NCBI RefSeq assembly: GCF_004310665.1
Contig: NZ_SIXF01000001.1
Coordinates: forward strand, 186,001 to 250,000
Length of the DNA: 64,000 bases
From: Pedobacter kyonggii
Lineage (GTDB): Bacteria; Bacteroidota; Bacteroidia; Sphingobacteriales; Sphingobacteriaceae
Direction: 5' to 3'
Shown in pieces: positions 8,129 through 17,479 of this stretch. Within the stretch, counting starts at the first letter, position 1. Each line of letters opens with the position of its first letter. The notes under the pieces were generated by a model. It saw only the letters and a list, made by a program, of their open reading frames with translations, was not told where the DNA came from and did not search any database. A program made the position numbers and the translations under genes.

Positions 8129-8527
8129 CTACAAACTTAACGATGCAGATGCGCTTAAGATTGCTCCGCTGGATGTGCCTTCTCTTTTTAATTCTCCATC
8201 TACATAAATCTGTGCTTTTAGCGTAGAATTTGCGTTGGCGCCTATAGCATTTGCAGCAATGTTTATAGAAATGGTTCCTGCCGGCACTGTAATTTCCTGA
8301 CTTGTCCAGGTGGTTCCACTTAGGCTCGTTGCGGTGGTAATCTGCGAATCGTAGCCATAAACAACAGTGCTAATGTTGCTACCTGACGATGCTTCGAGTT
8401 TAAAAACCACCTTGTGTGAAGATTTTGACGGCGACTCGCCCTCATCTTTTTTACACGACATTAAACCTGTAAACAACACTAAGGCAAAAAAAGAAAGTAC
8501 AAATGTTTTAATTTTGATGTTTTTCAT
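8129..8527 (-). CDS. Small lipoprotein with MmpS-like beta domain
   Basis: The start at 8527 (MKNIKIKTFVLSFFALVLF) gives 132 residues with a lipoprotein signal ending LMSC, then a KKDEGESPSKSS linker. The rest is a small beta-rich domain: HKVVFKLEAS, VVYGYDSQIT, WTSQEITVPAG, KAQIYVDGELKRE, then SSGAILSASASL. That order resembles the small MmpS-type accessory proteins, in which the strand before the end carries IxVDGkxxxe. The resemblance is by eye only. It is transcribed divergently from a two-component system; a 16-base perfect inverted repeat lies between, so it may be a target of that system. Confidence 0.75.
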   Translation of the reverse strand: MKNIKIKTFVLSFFALVLFTGLMSCKKDEGESPSKSSHKVVFKLEASSGSNISTVVYGYDSQITTATSLSGTTWTSQEITVPAGTISINIAANAIGANANSTLKAQIYVDGELKREGTSSGAILSASASLSL

Positions 8528-8607
8528 AATTATATTTAAAAAAATAGAACTACAAATAAACAAATGAGCACTTTGCTTTACAATAACCAGATAACACCAT
8601 TTTTTTC

Positions 8608-8623
8608 TACCTGATTTCAGGTA
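8608..8623. promoter_or_regulatory. Perfect inverted repeat, candidate operator
   Basis: TACCTGA-TT-TCAGGTA: 7-base arms with a 2-base centre, located in the 147-base divergent space between the lipoprotein gene (start 8527) and the histidine kinase (start 8675). NarL-type regulators bind short inverted repeats, and one is encoded downstream, so autoregulation is plausible but unproven. Confidence 0.45.
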
Positions 8624-8674
8624 TATTCTGGCTTTAATTTCTGATTGAGAAATAAAGCGTGCATTTTTAGTTTA

Positions 8675-10690
8675 ATGAGAAATTATATCATCTTTCTGGC
8701 ATTCCTTATTTTCTATTCGCTGAATAGCCAAGCCCAGCTGCAACCAGCCGACCAGCAATATGCCGACAGCCTAAGCCGCATCGTAAGAGGAAATCTCCGT
8801 GATAGCCTTAAAGCCGAGGCTGGTTTTAAACTAACCGATTTCTGGGTAGATCATGATAGTTCCAAAGCAGTATTATATTTGAACAAGGCAAGAACCCGGA
8901 GCAAAAAGGATCCGTTACTTCTAGCGAGATCTTATTGGTATGAATCTTTAATTTACCAAAACCGGAATTATGCAAAAGCCGAAAAGTTACTCCTCCATGC
9001 TGATTCGTTATTAAGCAAGTTTAATACAAAAGGTATTTATCGGTTGCGATCAATGGTTTGGCACAACTATGGTTTGATACAACAGCATAAAGACGATCTT
9101 AAAACAACACTCGATATACTGATCAACCGCGTTTTACCACTTTCTAAAAAGGCTGGCGACAAAAACTTCTTAGGCACAGAATACGTCTCTATTGGAACGA
9201 TATTTACAAACCTTGGCCAATACGAAAAAGCGGCACCTTACTTGCAGCAAGGTTTAAATGCCTTAAAAGATACTTCTCCTGATAAATATTATCTACTTAT
9301 TAATGCGTACCTAACTACTGCAGGAAACTACTATCACCTAAAAAACTATAGTCTCACCAAAAAACACCTTGATCTGGCCAAAACAACACTGGATAAATCA
9401 GACCATGTAACTACAGGCTACCCGATGGCAATATTTTGGCTCGACTACTACAAAAGCACCACACGCTATTTAGTTAACACCAAACAATACTCCCTGGCTT
9501 TGTTAGATGCAGATAAAGCCATTAAACTGGCCGAAAAGCTAACCGACAATTATTCTTTACAGGAAGTAATATTTGAGAAATACAGAATCCTTTTTAAGCA
9601 GAAAAATTTTGTTCTGGCTAAAAAAACACTGCTGCAAATTATCGATCAGCCAGAAATAAATACACTGGCAACAAATAAGCTCAAATTAGCAGAAGCGCTA
9701 GCAGAGGTAAATTACGCCAGTGGCAATATTAAAGAAGCTTATAACTGGATAAAAAAGAGCAAATTATTAAACGACAGCCTAAATGAGAGTAAACTAAAAG
9801 AAGATATTATTGCATTAGAAATTAAATATAAAAATGCGGAGAACCAGAAAAAAATAGCCAGTTTAAATGCAGAAAAGAAACAAAATGCATTAATTATAAA
9901 GAACAATAAAACAACAACCTTTCTATTAATTGCAGCATCCTTCTTTCTGCTGATCATCGTTATCCTTCTGTATTTTTACTTTAGGGGCTATAAAAAGCTT
10001 GCGGAGCAAAGAACAATAAATTATAAACAAAAAGTGGCTGAGTTACAACAAAAACAGCAATTGGAAATTAGCAGGGCTATGCTCAATGCCGAAGAAAAAG
10101 AAAGAAACAGGGTAGCCCAGGATTTACATGATGGACTTGGCGGAATGTTATCGGGTTTAAAAATTAACTTGTCCAATTGGGCAAAACACAGGGAAATGCA
10201 ATTGCATGATGCAGAGCTCCAAAGAATTGTTAATCAGCTGGATAATTCAGTTACCGAATTAAGGCACATTGCCCGGAATATGATGCCACAAACGTTATTA
10301 AAATTCGGATTGGAAACGGCATTAAAAGACCTGGCAGAATCGGCGATGAGCAAGCATATACATATCGATTTTCAAGCACTCAATATCTCTAAAAATATTG
10401 CACTTGAAGAACAGATAATTATTTACAGGATCGTACAGGAAATACTCACCAACACACTAAAACATGCTCAGGCATCTGAAGTAGTTTTACAGTGCAGCGA
10501 AAACAAAAACCGGTTTTATATCACAGTTGAGGATAATGGAATTGGTTTTGATACCTTAACCTATAAAAAGGGATTAGGAATAGAAAACATTAAAAATAGG
10601 GTAGCTTATCTTAAGGGCACTTTCGAAATAGATTCATACCCAGGCAATGGTACAACTATAAATATCGAAATCCCAATCAGTTATGAATAA
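8675..10690 (+). CDS. TPR-containing sensor histidine kinase (HisKA_3 type)
   Basis: I prefer the ATG at 8675 (MRNYIIFLAFLIFYSLNSQAQ, a signal peptide; 671 residues) over a TTG ten codons upstream. A periplasmic or extracytoplasmic TPR-like helical region (about 30-390) precedes one transmembrane helix (LIAASFFLLIIVILLYFYF), a short coiled segment, the HisKA_3 dimerisation domain with phospho-His 485 in AQDLHDGLGG, and a HATPase_c domain (N box ILTNTLKHAQ, VEDNGIGFD, KGLGIENI). It probably senses an envelope signal through the TPR part and phosphorylates the overlapping response regulator. The ligand is unknown. Confidence 0.93.
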   Translation: MRNYIIFLAFLIFYSLNSQAQLQPADQQYADSLSRIVRGNLRDSLKAEAGFKLTDFWVDHDSSKAVLYLNKARTRSKKDPLLLARSYWYESLIYQNRNYAKAEKLLLHADSLLSKFNTKGIYRLRSMVWHNYGLIQQHKDDLKTTLDILINRVLPLSKKAGDKNFLGTEYVSIGTIFTNLGQYEKAAPYLQQGLNALKDTSPDKYYLLINAYLTTAGNYYHLKNYSLTKKHLDLAKTTLDKSDHVTTGYPMAIFWLDYYKSTTRYLVNTKQYSLALLDADKAIKLAEKLTDNYSLQEVIFEKYRILFKQKNFVLAKKTLLQIIDQPEINTLATNKLKLAEALAEVNYASGNIKEAYNWIKKSKLLNDSLNESKLKEDIIALEIKYKNAENQKKIASLNAEKKQNALIIKNNKTTTFLLIAASFFLLIIVILLYFYFRGYKKLAEQRTINYKQKVAELQQKQQLEISRAMLNAEEKERNRVAQDLHDGLGGMLSGLKINLSNWAKHREMQLHDAELQRIVNQLDNSVTELRHIARNMMPQTLLKFGLETALKDLAESAMSKHIHIDFQALNISKNIALEEQIIIYRIVQEILTNTLKHAQASEVVLQCSENKNRFYITVEDNGIGFDTLTYKKGLGIENIKNRVAYLKGTFEIDSYPGNGTTINIEIPISYE

Positions 10691-11315
10691 TATGATTAAA
10701 CTAGCTGTTGTTGATGACCATCCGATTGTTATACAAGGAATCGTTTCCTTAATCAATAACCTCGAAAACATGCAGGTAGTAGGAAGTTTTCAGTCAGGCA
10801 GCGCATTAATTTCCTTTTTAAATAACCACGAAATAGATATTGTACTGCTCGATATTATGCTACCTGATGGTAATGGTATTGAACTATGCGCACAGGTTAA
10901 AAAGTTATCACCAAAAACGATCGTTATTGCCATTAGCAACCATACTGAAAGAAGTATAATCATGCAGATTTTGCAAAATGGGGCAAGTGGTTACATTTTA
11001 AAAAATGCCTCGGTAGAGGAACTAAAAAACGGCATTGAAACTGCGCTTAGAGGGGAGCTGGCCTTTAGCAGAGAAGTTATAGAAATTATTGCCAAACCCT
11101 CTGTAAATGATTTAAAAGGGCGGCCAAAATTCACCAAACGCGAAAAACAGATCCTTCAATTAATCGCACAGGGAAAAACGACCGCTAGCATAGCTGATGA
11201 GCTTTTTCTAAGTCCGCTAACAGTAGAAACGCATCGCCGTAATATGATGCAGAAACTAGATGTTAAAAATTCTATCGAATTGATCAATATCGCTACCGAA
11301 CAGTTGCTAATTTAG
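10683..11315 (+). CDS. NarL/FixJ-family response regulator
   Basis: A 210-residue regulator: receiver domain with acidic pair Asp11-Asp12, phospho-acceptor Asp57 (VLLDIMLPDGNG), Ser85 and Lys107 (YILKNA), then a LuxR-type HTH (about 148-208: FTKREKQILQLIAQGKTTAS, LSPLTVETHRRNMMQKL). It overlaps the kinase gene by 8 bases, so the pair is co-translated. A second ATG at 10692 is an alternative start. It probably binds inverted repeats; the 8608-8623 repeat upstream of the operon is a candidate site. Target genes are unknown. Confidence 0.95.
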   Translation: MNNMIKLAVVDDHPIVIQGIVSLINNLENMQVVGSFQSGSALISFLNNHEIDIVLLDIMLPDGNGIELCAQVKKLSPKTIVIAISNHTERSIIMQILQNGASGYILKNASVEELKNGIETALRGELAFSREVIEIIAKPSVNDLKGRPKFTKREKQILQLIAQGKTTASIADELFLSPLTVETHRRNMMQKLDVKNSIELINIATEQLLI

Positions 11316-11409
11316 TTTAGAGTTTGGCGTTTGGAGCAGCTTACGCTATTAAACAATCAACGCTTCGCAATGAGCCATAAACTATCAACCATTGACTAAT
11401 GACCCCCTC

Positions 11410-11766
11410 TTAAATCTCTTGCCCAAAAGTGAGTAAATTACTGTCGGGATCAAGCATCGCGAATTCTTTCTGCCCCCATGGTTTTGTTTGCAAGCTTCCA
11501 TTCGGATGAATGCCTTGTTTAGTTTCGAGCATAAATTTGTATAGCCCATCAATATCGTTTGTACGGATATAAACCTGACCATAGTTTTCTTTCGGATTTA
11601 GCGTTTCGAACAAAAAAAAGTGAATCTGAACCTGATCCTTTTGTACCATCAGGTAATCTTTAAAATCGGCACTTCCAATGTCTTTAAAGCCTAATTTATT
11701 CACATAAAAATCTCTGGTGATTGCTTTATTCCGCATGGGAAGCTTTGGGTTAATATCTGTTAGCAT
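11410..11766 (-). CDS. VOC-family (glyoxalase/bleomycin-resistance fold) protein
   Basis: 118 residues, the usual size for a single-chain VOC protein: beta-alpha-beta-beta-beta units with FYVNKLGFKDIG, QIHFFLFE, GQVYIRTNDIDGLY and the C-terminal EFAMLDPDSNLLTFGQ. The family covers lyases, dioxygenases and drug-binding proteins, so the substrate cannot be read. It is 62 bases after a Crp/Fnr-like regulator on the same strand and probably its cotranscribed neighbour. Bleomycin-type resistance is one option and a metabolic enzyme another. Confidence 0.88.
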   Translation of the reverse strand: MLTDINPKLPMRNKAITRDFYVNKLGFKDIGSADFKDYLMVQKDQVQIHFFLFETLNPKENYGQVYIRTNDIDGLYKFMLETKQGIHPNGSLQTKPWGQKEFAMLDPDSNLLTFGQEI

Positions 11767-11828
11767 ATTTTTTTATTTCAAAAATCGGTATTTTTCCGAA
11801 AAGCTGCACTTGATCCAAATCAGGAAAT

Positions 11829-12377
11829 TTAATGATTTGCCCTTACCCTGCTCAATGTTTCAGGGGCAATCTTAAGGTATGAAGCGATCATTTTAACCGG
11901 AAAAACCTTTACAATGAGCGGTTTGGCATTTTTAATATAATTATATTTTTCAACTGGGCTTAGCGAACGATCAAATAAATATGTTCTGTTATTGGGCTGG
12001 TCAAAGATTCTACCCAGGCTCAAAAAGGACTGTGATTTGACAATTAAACTATGTAAATTAGTTAAACTAAGCTCCAGCACTTCAGATTGTTCAAAGGCCT
12101 TGATTGTTGTATCTGAAACTTTTTGCTCAATCAGGCTTGGGTGATTGTACATCCACTCTTTTGGTAAATGCAGATCGATAATTGTTTCTGTGATATCGTT
12201 AGACTGAAATTGAAAAAAAGATCCCGATAAAATGAAATAAACGGATTGACAGATTTCGCCAAGATGCAAGAGCACGTCGTTTTTACGGAACAACCTTCTG
12301 ACAGAATGTTCTTCAAAAAGAAGCAGATCGTGAGATGAAAACTGCCCAACACGGTTTAAAATTTCTTGGGTTGACAT
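11829..12377 (-). CDS. Crp/Fnr-like transcriptional regulator
   Basis: 182 residues: N-terminal cyclic-nucleotide-binding-type barrel (about 20-115, with FRKNDVLLHLGEICQSVYFILSG) and a C-terminal winged HTH whose recognition helix is APETLSRVRANH, ending right after it, as is common in Bacteroidota members. The phosphate-binding cassette residues of true CRP are not evident, so cAMP binding is doubtful. It lies in a tight minus-strand run after a HAD gene (40 bases) and before the VOC gene (62 bases), which suggests it regulates or is cotranscribed with them. Confidence 0.88.
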   Translation of the reverse strand: MSTQEILNRVGQFSSHDLLLFEEHSVRRLFRKNDVLLHLGEICQSVYFILSGSFFQFQSNDITETIIDLHLPKEWMYNHPSLIEQKVSDTTIKAFEQSEVLELSLTNLHSLIVKSQSFLSLGRIFDQPNNRTYLFDRSLSPVEKYNYIKNAKPLIVKVFPVKMIASYLKIAPETLSRVRANH

Positions 12378-12417
12378 TACTAAATTATTTGGCAGATTTA
12401 CTTTAATCTATAAGCAA

Positions 12418-13083
12418 CTAAATCAATTCCTTTTGCAGCATAAATTCTTTAGCATTCGCAAAGCTGAGAAACAATTCGTCAGCTATTTTTAGTTTTTGAT
12501 GCACCCTTACATTGCTCTGAATGGCATAACAGGTTATGCCTGCAGCCAGAGCAGATTTAACCCCATTTAAAGTATCTTCAAAAACAAGGCACTCATCTTT
12601 TTCAAAACCCAATCGGACTACGCAAAGATTGTAACTTTCGGGATCAGGCTTAGATTTACTTACATCTGTTCTGGTAATAAACAAACTGAAATACTTAGCT
12701 AAACCATTCCGCTCAAAAACGGCTTCAACATCAATTTTAGGGCTAGCCGTAACTACAGCCAGGGTAAGCCCCTTTTCGTAAGCAAACTTGATAAACTCTA
12801 ATGCAAAGGGCATTAACTGAATATCAGTTGTTCTAAAACCATCAAAAGTTACCTTCTCTCTTCTGTTGATAAAACATTCTAAGTCTTCTTCAATTTTATA
12901 TCTGTCTATTATAGTCTTTGCATTTTTGGGCAAGGGGATTCCAGCGTAATTTGTTAACCAATCCTTAAAATCCAACCTAACTTCGTATTCACACAAAAAC
13001 TTATTCCAACAATCGAAATGAAACTTCTCAGAATCAATTAATGTACCATCTAAATCAAACAGTATTGCTTTTATTTTATTCAT
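12418..13083 (-). CDS. HAD-superfamily hydrolase (phosphoglycolate/beta-phosphoglucomutase-like)
   Basis: 221 residues with all four HAD motifs: FDLDGTLIDSEKFH (nucleophile and acid Asp), VVTASP, the Lys of SKPDPESY, and VFEDTLNGVKSA. The helical cap between motifs I and II (about 15-85) makes it subfamily I, the group of beta-phosphoglucomutases and sugar-phosphate phosphatases. The substrate is not readable. It begins 25 bases after the phytase-like lipoprotein gene and runs into the Crp/Fnr-like gene, so it is probably in the same operon. Confidence 0.92.
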   Translation of the reverse strand: MNKIKAILFDLDGTLIDSEKFHFDCWNKFLCEYEVRLDFKDWLTNYAGIPLPKNAKTIIDRYKIEEDLECFINRREKVTFDGFRTTDIQLMPFALEFIKFAYEKGLTLAVVTASPKIDVEAVFERNGLAKYFSLFITRTDVSKSKPDPESYNLCVVRLGFEKDECLVFEDTLNGVKSALAAGITCYAIQSNVRVHQKLKIADELFLSFANAKEFMLQKELI

Positions 13084-13108
13084 TATAAATTTTTAACAGG
13101 AATGATCT

Positions 13109-14269
13109 TTATGGAATGATCTCAAATAAGAAAAATTGTTGTACCTGCGATTTCCCGAAATTATTATCGACACAAAAAATTAACGAAAGGTGCCCATTTG
13201 GCAATTTTGGTCCAAAGGTTACACCTTCAAAATTATCGATATGCCGGTTTAAGGAATCAAAATCGAAAAGCAATTTTTTGGTTAATGGCTTTGGAGGGTT
13301 TTGCATAAAAGAGCCATTATCGATTTCATTTTCAGCACCGTGCAAATCAACCAGATAAAGTTTTAAAAAGGTATGATCATCGTGTCCTTTTGCCCAGGCC
13401 CTTTCCATTACCAAAAGGGTATGATTGTTAATGGCTAATATTTCAGAAATTCCATTTACATTCCAATCGTTTTCAACAGTAGGTTTAACAGGCATTGCAT
13501 CCAGATTATAAGGATATTGGGCAATATTTTTTTTGGTAGCTACATCAAACTTTAAAATCCGTGTTAAGGCTTTATCATATTCAAAAGCAGCCTGAGGCCC
13601 ATCTTGATAAAGTGGTTCTTCTAAACTGGCATACAATGTTTTGTACTGATCGGCATAAGTTAAACCTTCAAATAAAGCGTTTTTGCGCGGACCGCTTTCG
13701 GCTTTTGTAAAATGAAAGCCTTTAGGCATTGGAATGGTATCCAGAAACTTTCCATCTATAGAAATAAAGGTTAAGCTCGGCTGAACTATCGTAGTATCCC
13801 CATCCTTAAACAACCTTTCTCCCTCGCTGCTCCAAAGTAATTGTTTGGTTAAGGGGTTATAACGAACCGATTCGCCATCAGGTTTTACAGTTTTATCAGT
13901 TCCATATTTAGGGTATGGTTTTCCGTTTTCCTGTAAGATATAAGTAACACCAGTTACCCTAACGGTATCGATCTTATTTTCTTTGATATCAATCTGTGCG
14001 GTATAAATCCTGGCCGGACTCCGCTGTGATGGATCATCACTGATCATGTAATACTGGTTTTGCTTTACATCGTAATCAATCCCCGACAAACCACCAACAA
14101 CCGTATTTTGGAAAATTGGATTTAAGGGCATAATGTATTCATCCAGAAACTTTACAGACGAAATACTGGTTTCATTTTGCTTAACCGCAGCATACTTAGT
14201 TGCAGAACAAGATGAAAGGACAATGGCAAGAGCTGAATAAACAAAGAGGAGCTGCGATACAGGTTTCAA
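13109..14269 (-). CDS. Esterase-like activity of phytase family lipoprotein
   Basis: 386 residues with a lipoprotein signal (ALAIVLSSCSATK). The domain has GGLSGIDYD, YYMISDDPSQRSPARIYTA, RYNPLTKQLLWSSEGER, ENDWNVNGISEILAINNHTLLVMERAW and HIDNFEGVTFGPKLPNG, diagnostic of the phytase-like esterase family whose members bind Ca and hydrolyse phosphoesters or esters. It probably acts at the cell surface or in the periplasm. First gene of a minus-strand run with a HAD phosphatase, which would fit phosphate release from an organic compound; that link is inference. Confidence 0.9.
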   Translation of the reverse strand: MKPVSQLLFVYSALAIVLSSCSATKYAAVKQNETSISSVKFLDEYIMPLNPIFQNTVVGGLSGIDYDVKQNQYYMISDDPSQRSPARIYTAQIDIKENKIDTVRVTGVTYILQENGKPYPKYGTDKTVKPDGESVRYNPLTKQLLWSSEGERLFKDGDTTIVQPSLTFISIDGKFLDTIPMPKGFHFTKAESGPRKNALFEGLTYADQYKTLYASLEEPLYQDGPQAAFEYDKALTRILKFDVATKKNIAQYPYNLDAMPVKPTVENDWNVNGISEILAINNHTLLVMERAWAKGHDDHTFLKLYLVDLHGAENEIDNGSFMQNPPKPLTKKLLFDFDSLNRHIDNFEGVTFGPKLPNGHLSLIFCVDNNFGKSQVQQFFLFEIIP

Positions 14270-14363
14270 ATCGAAATGTTTAGAGCGTAAAAATATGGAA
14301 TTTTGGCGGCAAATAGCTTATGGTTTTACTACGGAACATAGGGACACGGAAAATATTTCAGTG

Positions 14364-14494
14364 GTGTCAGATGTTGCCATCTGACACTATCTATTCAATT
14401 TCTTACGGATGTAAAACAAAAACAGTTGGATGGTAACATCCAACTGCACATTTACTGAAATTATGAGTGGTGTAAGATGTTACCATCTGCCACC
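14364..14494. repeat. Cluster of three REP-like palindromes
   Basis: Three short hairpins with one shared core GATG-NNNN-CATC: 14364-14387 (10-base arms GTGTCAGATG/CATCTGACAC, loop TTGC), 14423-14446 (10-base arms CAGTTGGATG/CATCCAACTG, loop GTAA), 14469-14494 (GGTG...AGATG/CATCT...CACC, loop TTAC). Compensating arm changes keep pairing. They lie between two minus-strand genes, in the form of REP-like clusters. No transposase of the REP-associated type is in the window. Confidence 0.8.
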
Positions 14495-14506
14495 GATAAA
14501 TTAAGA

Positions 14507-15343
14507 TTAAAACAACTTACCAATTACGCGGTAAGTAATATTTGTTCCATCTACTATTTCTTCATAATAAACATCATCGGGCGAAACAAAATACTTTTCG
14601 TTTTTAATGGTTACCTCTCTGCAGCCTTCTGGCAGTTGATTAATTATATCGCCTATATTATGCGTATCAACCGGACCGTCAGTTGTGTTTAAAATACCGT
14701 CTTTCCCAGCCACTACATATACGGTTTTACCATCAGCATTTTCTTTTTGAGTATAATAAACGCCTTTGTATTCGTAATAATCAACCCCATTAATGGTTAC
14801 CTGATTTGCATCCGATGGTAAATTCGGAACCTCGGCACCAACTGGTGGGGTTACCACTTCGTATTGACTATTGTTTTGTTGATAAAACAATCCGCCAGAA
14901 TAATAGAACTGGTTAGCGCCATAATAAAACGGATAGTAGCCATAGGGCAATACGCCAATCCTGAAACCTAAAAAGGGTCTGTAAAAATTATAATAGCTAT
15001 AATACGGTCTGTAATAAGGTCTTCCATAACCTGGGCGATAACCATAACCTGGCCTACCATAACCTACACCTGGACGATAACCCGGTCTGTTATAACTGTA
15101 ATTAGGTCTTGGCGGGCGGCCACCATTGCTCGGCACATAACTACCTCTACTTGGCGCATGCATAGATGGTTGTCTGGAAATAGAACCACCGCCTCTGGAT
15201 GGGCTTATCGAACCAGATCTTCCGCCTCCGGAAGAACCTCCACTCCTACTTGGCCGCTGCGCAGAAACGCTTTCGATACTTAAGGTTGCAATCATCGCTG
15301 CTGCAGCGAAAACAACCAATCCTTTATTTAATAACCTATTCAT
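14507..15343 (-). CDS. DUF6515 family secreted protein, Gly/Tyr/Arg-rich
   Basis: 278 residues, signal peptide (GLVVFAAAAMIATLSIESVSA), then a disordered segment (about 30-100) rich in Ser, Gly, Arg, Pro and Tyr (GYRPGYGRPYYRPYYSYY), then the DUF6515 domain (YYYNGL-like FYYSGGLFYQQ, YYEYKGVYYTQ, GKTVYVVAGKDGI and a C-terminal YFVSPDDVYYEE). Function unknown; the exported, Tyr-rich layout suggests a surface or matrix protein. The 3' end is next to a triple palindrome cluster. It has no operon partner. Confidence 0.85.
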   Translation of the reverse strand: MNRLLNKGLVVFAAAAMIATLSIESVSAQRPSRSGGSSGGGRSGSISPSRGGGSISRQPSMHAPSRGSYVPSNGGRPPRPNYSYNRPGYRPGVGYGRPGYGYRPGYGRPYYRPYYSYYNFYRPFLGFRIGVLPYGYYPFYYGANQFYYSGGLFYQQNNSQYEVVTPPVGAEVPNLPSDANQVTINGVDYYEYKGVYYTQKENADGKTVYVVAGKDGILNTTDGPVDTHNIGDIINQLPEGCREVTIKNEKYFVSPDDVYYEEIVDGTNITYRVIGKLF

Positions 15344-15582
15344 TTTTTTGTGTTTATTTCGATTATGTATATGACGGTGAAAATTCTTAAAAGATTACCC
15401 CTTAACATTATTTAACTAAATTTTGATAAAGTGATGACGAAGGCAGGGTTTAACAGCAAAATACCTCACAAATTTTCCATTTTATATAATTTCATCTTTG
15501 CTAACAAACCTTTTACGGGTTATTTTTTCTAATCAACCACGAATCACCTATATTTAAATTTTATTCCTAAAAACTAGCTTAA

Positions 15583-17454
15583 ATGAACCTTACCAGAATT
15601 TTCAGTCTTCTATTTTGTCTGTTTATTTCTAATGAATTAATAGCCCAGCAAACCGATTCGGCATATGTTAGAGAAAACTACACCAAAATAGAACGCCAGA
15701 TCCCCATGCGCGACGGTGTTAAACTCTTCACTTCCATTTATATACCCAAAAATCAAACCAAAAAATATCCGTTTTTAATTAACCGTACGCCCTATACCGT
15801 TGCGCCTTATGGTGAAGATAAATATAAGCTGAGTTTGGGTAATTTTCCGGCTATGATGCGTGAAGGATTTATTTTTGTATACCAGGATGTTAGGGGCCGG
15901 TGGATGAGTGAGGGCACTTTTGCCGATATCCGCCCTCAATTGGTTGGAAAAAAATCTAAAACAGCTATTGATGAAAGTACGGATACTTACGACACCATCG
16001 ACTGGTTGGTTAAAAACGTGAAAGGCAACAATGGAAATGCAGGTATTTATGGCATTTCGTACCCTGGTTTTTATTCTACCACTTCATTGCCAAATGCACA
16101 CCCTGCGCTAAAGGCGGTTTCGCCCCAGGCGCCAGTTACCGATTGGTTTATGGGTGATGATTTCCACCACCGTGGTACATTATTTCTAATGGATGCTTTT
16201 AGCTTTATGGGCAGTTTTGGCGTGCCGAGACCTAAACCGATTACACCAGATAAAGGACCTAAAGGTTTTCAGTTCCCCATTCAAGACAATTATCGTTTTT
16301 ATTTGGAAGCCGGATCAGTTAAGAACCTAAAAGACAAATATTTTGCAGATAGTATTAAATTCTGGAATGATTTGTTTAAACACCCGAACCTGGACACCTT
16401 CTGGAATGCACGTTTAATTACCCCTCATTTAACCAATGTAAAACCTGCAGTGATGGTGGTGGGTGGCTTTTTCGATGCAGAAGATGCTTATGGAACTTTT
16501 GATACTTACAAAGCTATTGAGAAACAGAATCCTGGCGCCAATAATATCCTGGTTGCAGGGCCTTGGTTCCATGGAGGCTGGGTACGCAGTGATGGTTCTT
16601 ACTTTGGCGATATCCCATTCGGCAAAACCACCAGTATCGATTACCAACAACAATACGAACTGCCTTTCTTTAAACATTATTTAAAGGGCGAAGGCGATTT
16701 TAATGCAGCAGAAGCGAATATTTTTGTAACAGGAAGTAACGAATGGAAAAAGTTCAAAACATGGCCTCCGCAAGAAGTAGAAAGCAAAAACCTGTATTTA
16801 CAACCTAATGGTAAGCTCAGTTTCGAAAAAGTGGGCAGAACCGATAGCTGGGATGAATATGTGAGTGATCCGAATAACCCTGTGCCTTACCAGGATGGCA
16901 TTCAGGCCAAACGTACCCGCGAGTACATGATCGATGACCAGCGTTTTGCTGCCCGCCGTCCGGATGTAAAAACTTACCAGACTGATGCTTTAACAGAAGA
17001 TATTACCTTAACCGGCCCTGTTTTAGCCAACTTAGTGGTTTCTACTACAGGAACAGATGCCGATTATGTAGTTAAATTGATTGATGTTTATCCCGAGGAT
17101 GCGCCAAATCCAGAGCCTAATCCTAAAAACCTGATTATGGGTGGTTACGAAATGCTGGTGCGCGGAGAAATTATGCGTGGAAAATACCGCAACAGTTTCG
17201 AAAAACCTGAACCTTTTGTTCCGGGTGCCATCACAAAAGTAAATTACCCTTTGCCCGATGTGGCGCATACTTTTAAAAAAGGCCATAAAATTATGATCCA
17301 GATTCAAAACTCATGGTTCCCTTTAGCTGATCGCAATCCACAGAAATTTATGGATATCTATCAGGCAGAGCCGCAGGATTTCCAAAAAGCTACACACAAA
17401 ATTTATCACGATGTGCACAACTGTTCGTTTATTACTGTTTCGGTGTTGAAGTAA
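15583..17454 (+). CDS. CocE/NonD family alpha/beta hydrolase, copy 1
   Basis: 623 residues, signal peptide ending AQQ. The N-terminal catalytic domain has the nucleophile Ser159 in GISYPG, with acid Asp in GGFFDAEDAYG and His in GPWFHGGW, plus the family hallmark IPMRDGVKLFTSIYIP and QDVRGRW near the front; a C-terminal jelly-roll (about 470-620) follows as in X-prolyl dipeptidyl peptidases and cocaine esterases. It probably cleaves an acyl ester or an alpha-amino-acyl or X-Pro bond in the periplasm. A paralog follows on the same strand, 175 bases later, and an M1 peptidase after it. Confidence 0.9.
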   Translation: MNLTRIFSLLFCLFISNELIAQQTDSAYVRENYTKIERQIPMRDGVKLFTSIYIPKNQTKKYPFLINRTPYTVAPYGEDKYKLSLGNFPAMMREGFIFVYQDVRGRWMSEGTFADIRPQLVGKKSKTAIDESTDTYDTIDWLVKNVKGNNGNAGIYGISYPGFYSTTSLPNAHPALKAVSPQAPVTDWFMGDDFHHRGTLFLMDAFSFMGSFGVPRPKPITPDKGPKGFQFPIQDNYRFYLEAGSVKNLKDKYFADSIKFWNDLFKHPNLDTFWNARLITPHLTNVKPAVMVVGGFFDAEDAYGTFDTYKAIEKQNPGANNILVAGPWFHGGWVRSDGSYFGDIPFGKTTSIDYQQQYELPFFKHYLKGEGDFNAAEANIFVTGSNEWKKFKTWPPQEVESKNLYLQPNGKLSFEKVGRTDSWDEYVSDPNNPVPYQDGIQAKRTREYMIDDQRFAARRPDVKTYQTDALTEDITLTGPVLANLVVSTTGTDADYVVKLIDVYPEDAPNPEPNPKNLIMGGYEMLVRGEIMRGKYRNSFEKPEPFVPGAITKVNYPLPDVAHTFKKGHKIMIQIQNSWFPLADRNPQKFMDIYQAEPQDFQKATHKIYHDVHNCSFITVSVLK

Positions 17455-17479
17455 AAATTGGATTTTTAATCCCGCGGTT

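Noticed and set aside
10683-11315. LuxR-type quorum-sensing receptor
   Set aside because: The N-terminus is a receiver domain with a phosphorylatable Asp, so it is a response regulator.
14364-14494. CRISPR array
   Set aside because: The repeats are short palindromes with changing arms and uneven spacing, and there are no cas genes.
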